Shown: positions 58,384 to 64,000 of the stretch, one piece after another
Numbering within the stretch: position 1 is the stretch's first letter
How the letters are laid out: each line of letters opens with the position of its first letter
Origin: Apostichopus japonicus
Lineage: Eukaryota; Echinodermata; Holothuroidea; Aspidochirotida; Stichopodidae
NCBI RefSeq assembly: GCF_037975245.1
Contig: NC_092572.1
Coordinates: 26,760,989 to 26,824,988, forward strand
Direction: 5' to 3'
Length of the DNA: 64,000 bases
Notes under the pieces: generated by a model
The model's input: only the letters and a program-made list of their open reading frames with translations
Told to the model about the DNA's origin: nothing
The model's database searches: none
Position numbers and translations under genes: made by a program

Positions 58384-58681
58384 TATAAAAAAAATAATCA
58401 AACTAAATAATAAACAACATTTTCAAAGGACTTTCGTGTTGGGAAGCATCCAAAATTCACACAATCACACACACACCCACACGCACGCAATAGGAACTGT
58501 TCACGCCGTACTGCTATATAGGGAAGGAAATAGTTAATTAGCAATGAAAGTGAAACTAAAGTAATGACGAAATGTTAGCATTAGGGCTAACACATCGCCT
58601 CGTAAACATCTAACAACACTGTGATGAATTCATTATGACACGGTGTTAACTTATATGTAGGCTTTATGGGTATATTGTTTT

Positions 58682-58768
58682 ACTAGTTCTGTTTTTGGTG
58701 ACATATTTGCCTTACTCTAGAGATCAAACATGATTCTATAACCAACTCGAAGTCATTTGTGATTCCTA
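58682..58768 (-). repeat. Partial SINE copy
   Basis: CTAGTTCTGTTTTTGGTGACAT...ACTCTAGAGATCAAACATGATTCTA...CCAACTCGAAGTCATTTGTGAT matches 19105-19180, the non-tRNA end of the SINE. Confidence 0.75.
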
Positions 58769-58844
58769 AAGCCGGATCTCGAAAGAGATACTTTGAAAAC
58801 TTACTTTTGTTAATGAAATGGAGGTAAACGACAAAGGCAAATGA

Positions 58845-59123
58845 ATATATATAATTGAAATCGTAATGAGTTGAATAATCCAGAACAGTGAAAAAACCTT
58901 CCAGCCTCCACTGGGATTCGAACCCGGGCCTCCCGCTTTATATGCGGACACCCAAACCACTAGGTTATGGACGCTGATTGTATATATGTCCAGAGGTTCG
59001 AAACCGGTAAGGAAGGTCGTTATTCCTCTGTAGGCGTTTGTCACCTGTATCGAACAATACTAGTTCTGTTTTGGTGACATATTTGCCTTACTCTATGGAG
59101 ATCAAACATGATTCTAACCAACT
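58845..59123 (-). repeat. tRNA-related SINE, second full copy
   Basis: Same layout as 18887-19199: minus-strand tRNA-like core with A box (TAACCTAGTGGTTTGGG) and B box (GGTTCGAATCCCAG), then the shared part containing TCACCTGTATCGAACAATAC on the plus strand. Followed directly by a long (TA)n tract. Confidence 0.82.
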
Positions 59124-59149
59124 ATATATATATATATATCTATATATAT

Positions 59150-59241
<92 letters not shown>

Positions 59242-59250
59242 TATATATAT
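59124..59250. repeat. (TA)n microsatellite at the SINE end
   Basis: About 125 bp of TA with two CTA/TCA interruptions, immediately after the SINE; same association as at 19180. Confidence 0.95.
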
Positions 59251-59820
59251 TAAAACGAAAATCCACGCGTACTCCAAAAGAAAATAAGATTATGAGTACT
59301 GTTATGGAGTACTGTGTTTGACCTTCGTCGGCAATACTTGGCAGTGGAATGGAAAGAACATAATTGTAAACACAATGAAAGTATGACGTTAGATAAGTGT
59401 AAGTGACATTGATGGAAATAATACCAAATAAACCATGACTATACAGGGAAGCGGATTAAGGAGCAACGAATAGGAAGAACGGATTACATTATGTTGAGGA
59501 CGGTGATGTGATTTAATACAAAAGATCTAATCGACTTCTTACCGTTTTACGTTCAGTTTTGTTAGTTAGAGTCAATTTGTTAGTTAGAAACAATTTAAAA
59601 AAAAAACTGTTTAGATTTTTCAAAAAAATGTCAATGTAGATAGAATTGTTCGGAAACGGGGAATCCTGTAAACTGATCACAAATAATCGAATTTTTGGGA
59701 TTATTAAAACGTAGGCTGAACCGACAAACAATTTCATTGGTAATTTCAATTTCAAGGTAAAACAGGCTTTCGGTTTCGCTATGAGTCTAATTACGAGCCA
59801 AATGTTATTTCTCTGCTTTT
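59251..59820. other. Short intergenic stretch, nothing recognised
   Basis: Between two TA microsatellites; no splice-bounded frame or repeat relation seen. Confidence 0.4.
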
Positions 59821-59982
<162 letters not shown>

Positions 59983-60793
59983 TACATATACATATTAACA
60001 TGTATTATTACTATATGTTAATATTTTCTTGCGTAATTTCGAATCCAACACAAATACTACCTACTGACCTGTTAGACTGTGCTTGATTATAGATAACTTA
60101 ATACCTTTTAATGGCACTAAAGATATCCAAATTTGAATACTGAGAAAACATATCACAACTGTTAAAACAAGTATATACGACATAATGCCACCGAGTAAGC
60201 GTCCTGCAGAGGGGCATTAATATTGTTTTTCTTCAAATCCGCCCTAAAACGAAAGTGGGGACACTAAGAGAAACTACTCCTCTACGCTATTGAGGCAATA
60301 TGTTGTGCACGATGTTTATAATTTGGGAAACTCTCCTATTCCGACTGTTGTCATGGTGACAGAATCTTAGTCAACAAGTCTGTCATACCTCATTGCCATC
60401 AAAACGTTCCCGCCCACGTCAGTCACAACACTGACAAATTAATCAATTTCAAAATAATGTTTCTTTATTTTCAAAACCATAATAACGTGACTAATAACAC
60501 ACTTTCATAATAGACAGGGGGAATGCCCGTATCATGATTAAGAGGAATGTAACGAGGGATGATGGGTGGAGTTAGGGCGGGTTTGGGCGGGCGGGGGGGA
60601 GGGGTCATAGTTGTCATTTAAAGTTAAAAATGTAAAATATTGCTAGCTATTTGCATCTCTACAGTACATAGAAACTTTAGGCTATAAGCTACTTTTCTTA
60701 GAGCGTTCTGACCATTGTGGGATATGGTTACGTCATTTTAATCATCTTAAAAAAACTGACCTTCTTCGAGGCTAATATCGACTGTGATATGCA

Positions 60794-61198
60794 CAGTGGC
60801 GGAGCTAGGGTATTGGTCAGGGTGCGAGAATGGTCTGTAGGGGCGCTTTCGACACTATCTAAGCGGAGCGCCACCACAGGTAGGCGCGGAGCGTACAGAA
60901 ATTTTTTGAGTAAAGATACTCCCTAGATCGCCGGCAATTACACTTTTCCGGGCCTGGCTAATTTGCAGATAAACGAAGAATAAATAGGCTAGGTGTCATC
61001 GCCATTTTGTCAGGCAATTACACCAACAAAATGTGACAAATGTCAATAGGTATTTGAGAGCGCAATAAAAAAGTCAATACTCGCGTATAAGTAAAAAGTG
61101 GTAAAAAACTGAAAAGGGCGCCAGCAGTCCATTTGAGTCCGTCAGGGGGGCGGGGGGGGGGCATCCGCCCCTCTGACTGTATGGACGCTCCGCCAATG
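60794..61198. mobile_element. hAT-like MITE, 405 bp
   Basis: TIRs CAGTGGCGGAGC and GCTCCGCCAATG (imperfect). Flanks GATATGCA (60786-60793) and GATATACA (61199-61206) form an 8-bp target duplication with one mismatch. It shares the CTATCTAAGCGGAGCGCCAC...GGCGCGGAGCGTAC module with the elements at 17628, 32203 and 34518. Confidence 0.82.
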
Positions 61199-61843
61199 GA
61201 TATACACCCATGCATTAACGGCTGCTACTCTAAACTGCCCGATATACCAAACAATACTTCCTTGTACCAACAAATAGGTTATACATATTGATATTTAGAG
61301 AAGCCTGCCAACAGTTAAAGATGTCTGAAAGAAAAACATAATAATAATAATAATATACTTACCAAACGCTGTACCTTGACCAAGCACATGAAATTAATAA
61401 CTGCGTTATTCACTGTTTGTAGTAGGCTATAATATCCAATGTATATTAAGGCTGTTCACAGGGGGAAACAGTTTTTCAAAGGTTGGATGAAGCCACTGGT
61501 GACAAAGTTTTCCGACAGCATTGATGTAGTCTCTATGTTTGGTAGGCGCTTATAGTTCCATATTCAGGGTTAGCGTCACTTATAGTTTCGCAACGGCGTA
61601 ACAGTTAACAGTTTTAAAATACAAAAGAAAACCACACACTTGAAATTGCATATACGCTTGCTGCATTTATTAAGAAACAGTGTGCAGTGTGTGTGTGTAC
61701 ACATTGGTATAATAAATAGTGCAGAACTTTGTACCGTTCGTTTACAAAGAGGTCTGTCTATACACTTTATACGCTGGTATAAGTTTTAAGCACTTATCGT
61801 TAAGAGAAAAAAAAAGAAGAAAAAAAGTTAACTTACATTGTGC

Positions 61844-61960
61844 GGGCTATATGGGTGAACGATTCCATTGTTGTCCGTTACGGTGACTAAAATTGGTGTC
61901 AAGGTGTTGCGTGCGATATAGAAACCAGGTATATCAACCGATATCGCGATATTTATAGCA
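61844..61960 (-). promoter_or_regulatory. Possible TATA promoter and short first exon (minus strand)
   Basis: Minus strand: TATAAATA at about 61957-61950, followed ~80-105 bp later by CACAAT and a strong donor, GTAAGT (61843-61838). The stretch could be a 5' exon; an ATG in it (MESFTHIART) ends in phase 2. A second donor-bearing candidate is at about 61374-61411 (GTTTG/GTAAGT). They could be 5' exons of the gene starting at 56645, but no transcript evidence is visible. Confidence 0.25.
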
Positions 61961-62541
61961 ACCTTATAAGTTTACGAACAGGTTCAAATGATCTTGAATG
62001 GCATTGTTCCGTGATACTAATACAGTGACATTTGAATCCTTCTCCTGATGCGCGGCTGTATATATGATCTTATAAACTAGGTACTTCCGTGTATCTAACA
62101 GAACTATATACATCAAGTTACGTTCTGTGAGGCCTCTTATATTCTAATAAAACTTTGACACAAAGTACAGGATTTCCAAATGTCCCGTCGGTGGACTAGT
62201 CAAACTTCCTTAAAGGGGGTGAACCTGAGTTGACCGGCTTCTTATCATCAGTTTAACAGGATATTCCAGAGGGGGTGCGTGGGTGGAGGGGTGGTGTTGA
62301 GGGGGGGGGGGCATTTTTGACGGATCACTTAACATCTTGAGGTGTAGCCTGAACTTCACAGGTTTGTTTCCATAGTTATTTTTTCCTTTTATTTATTAAT
62401 TAATTAATTAATTTAATTTTTCAATTTATTGTTTGGCCCTTTCATTGAAATGGGTTCTCAATTTTCTATAAATTGCTAAGATTACGCTCGTTTTTGGAAT
62501 ATTCGTTATCGATTATAATAACCCACTAGAATATTGTTACT

Positions 62542-62543
<2 letters not shown>

Positions 62544-62600
<57 letters not shown>
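62544..62600. repeat. (TA)n microsatellite
   Basis: About 55 bp of uninterrupted TA. An (ATTA)n run lies nearby at 62390-62415. Confidence 0.95.
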
Positions 62601-62602
<2 letters not shown>

Positions 62603-62960
62603 AAACTGAAGATTATGCATCAAGGTCAAAGTAGCAACTTCTCAGCAGTTTCAAAATATTAATAACTAGCTGTGATAATTAGGTATATTTAAAACAATGT
62701 AATGACGATATGATATGATCTAACTTTGCTGCCAACATCCTATTCTCTTGATGCTTTTGCAATATTATATAGAACGATTTTGGAGTAAGGTTTTCCTTTG
62801 CAAGACTCATAAAAATTTTCTTGTAAGGCGATCGTTTTAATAACCTCATATATATTCAACTTACGCAGTAAAAACGTTATATGATGAAGTTAGTAACGCG
62901 GTTGATATGTCTTGAATAAAACGTCAACATAATAGTTCCGACGTATTTGCAACGCCCTTG

Positions 62961-63306
62961 TTTAAACTAGGGAGTGAAGACTCGCGCACAAAGACCTAGT
63001 TTCGAATGAGGTGTAACAGAAGTGTTAGGCACAATCATCGATCCCAGAAAATACACACACAGCTTGCTACCGTCGGTATTTAGACAATAGCGTACAGTCA
63101 ATACATGCAGCTACGGTCAATACCCACAACACAGTGTACATAGCAGCGATGGACATCTCAAGTCCAGATAAAAGATAACACGATATCACGTTATCACTGT
63201 CTGCATTTTGTAGCGACAAGAAAAAAAACTTCACTTGCAAGCAACGGAAAGTTAGCATTTTCAGAGGGCGGCCCGCGGTTTGGGGTGAGTCCTCAATGCC
63301 TTTAAA
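62961..63306 (-). mobile_element. MITE family TTTAAAGG...GAAGACTCGC, copy 3
   Basis: Reverse-complement copy of 37289-37656 and 44132-44493. GGAGTGAAGACTCGCGC is at the left and GAGTCCTCAATGCCTTTAAA at the right, so the TIRs are slightly decayed. Interior nearly full length. Confidence 0.82.
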
Positions 63307-64000
63307 GCACACTTTTCCGACAATTTTCTCTCTTTATAGTGAATGTTATACTTCCAATGCCATTTTGGGTCACAGGTAATTTACTGCAAGATGGTGCTAG
63401 AGAACGGCGGACCAAAGGGAAAATCCGAAACATTATATCAACCGTAATAAGAATACACCTGTAAAAGTGCTTCACCTACTAACTGCAGATGTGTGTCGAA
63501 GGGGGAGGGAGTGGGTGGGCGGGGCCAGTTGGGAACAATAACAAAACATTCCCCGGCTTTAAATTGGAATGACTTCCCAATTGAGTTATACCATGTTAAG
63601 TATAGTTGTATGTATAATTCCAATACAACGCGGGAAGCGTGATACTATGAGTGTGAATTTGTTTTTCATTTCATTTATGTATTATTGTACTTCAAGTATA
63701 TCATAGGAAGTGCTGAACTTACTGGGAAAACAGGGTCAAACCCCATCTGCTACAGAACCTCACCATCCCACCCCACCCCACCGCACCCACCCACCCCACC
63801 CAGATAAAAAGGGAAGCACACATCTCAATGGTTTTTCCACCAGTGGCAGGTGAATTCCCTGAACCATGGTTCACCCGCCACTGGCATTGGCACCTGACCG
63901 GCATTGGCTACTCTTAATAAGGCTATACTCAGCAACCTGGCCAATTTCACTAAAGACGTATCTTAATTATCTGTGTCCCTCAAATTCAATGGGTAAGTTG
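63307..64000. other. Right edge, no gene supported
   Basis: Contains C-rich CCCACCCCACC runs (63770-63805) and a small inverted pair, CCAGTGGCAGGTGAA / TTCACCCGCCACTGG, at 63840-63885. No exon recognised. Confidence 0.4.

Overview
This is animal nuclear DNA: AT-rich, gene-poor, with spliced multi-exon genes (GT-AG introns, mostly phase 1 in one gene), many (TA)n microsatellites and poly-G tracts, tRNA-related SINEs, hAT-like miniature elements, Penelope-like fragments and one intact Ty3/Gypsy element. An NXPE-family gene and a B-box/coiled-coil/propeller (TRIM2/3-like) gene, together with this repeat mix, suggest a non-vertebrate deuterostome. An echinoderm, perhaps a sea cucumber, is my best guess; the species cannot be fixed from the sequence alone.

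Layout. (1) About 0.7-8.6 kb, minus strand: a secreted or membrane immunoglobulin-domain gene that I assembled from six small exons. It has a signal-peptide exon, two Ig domains each split over two exons, and a Cys-rich exon resembling the first half of a Ly6/uPAR fold. All internal junctions are phase 1, and the gene runs off the left edge. (2) 8.6-14.8 kb: no convincing gene; it holds a decayed Penelope-like element with a GIY-YIG endonuclease remnant. (3) 14.86-29.63 kb, plus strand: a complete NXPE-like gene (four coding exons, 557 codons). Its second intron contains a hAT-like MITE, a tRNA-related SINE and a nearly pristine 8.57-kb Ty3/Gypsy retrotransposon. (4) 29.56-30.7 kb: a tandem array (about 120-bp period) built from the last 75 coding bases plus 3' flank of that NXPE gene; nine units carry the palindrome TGACGTCA. 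(5) 30.7-40.8 kb: repeats, including nested hAT-like MITEs with visible 8-bp target duplications and two foldback elements. (6) 40.88-42.6 kb, minus: one large exon of a B-box protein. (7) 42.6-64 kb: mostly repeats. A few short minus-strand exon candidates (56.5, 49.0, 47.8 kb) may belong to one unrecognised gene, with possible 5' exons near 61.4-61.9 kb.

The retrotransposon is the best-resolved unit: LTRs that differ visibly only by one TG repeat, a primer-binding site resembling initiator tRNA-Met, gag, a textbook -1 frameshift signal (CCCAAAC, 8-nt spacer, 9-bp stem), pol with PR-RT-RNaseH-IN, and a polypurine tract. It sits in the (TA)n tail of the SINE.

I saw no CRISPR array, defence island or other wholly new system. 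The most unusual signals are the CRE-bearing tandem array grown from the 3' end of a gene, the tandem copies of a signal-peptide exon end with its splice donor, and the Ig-Ig-Cys-rich gene.
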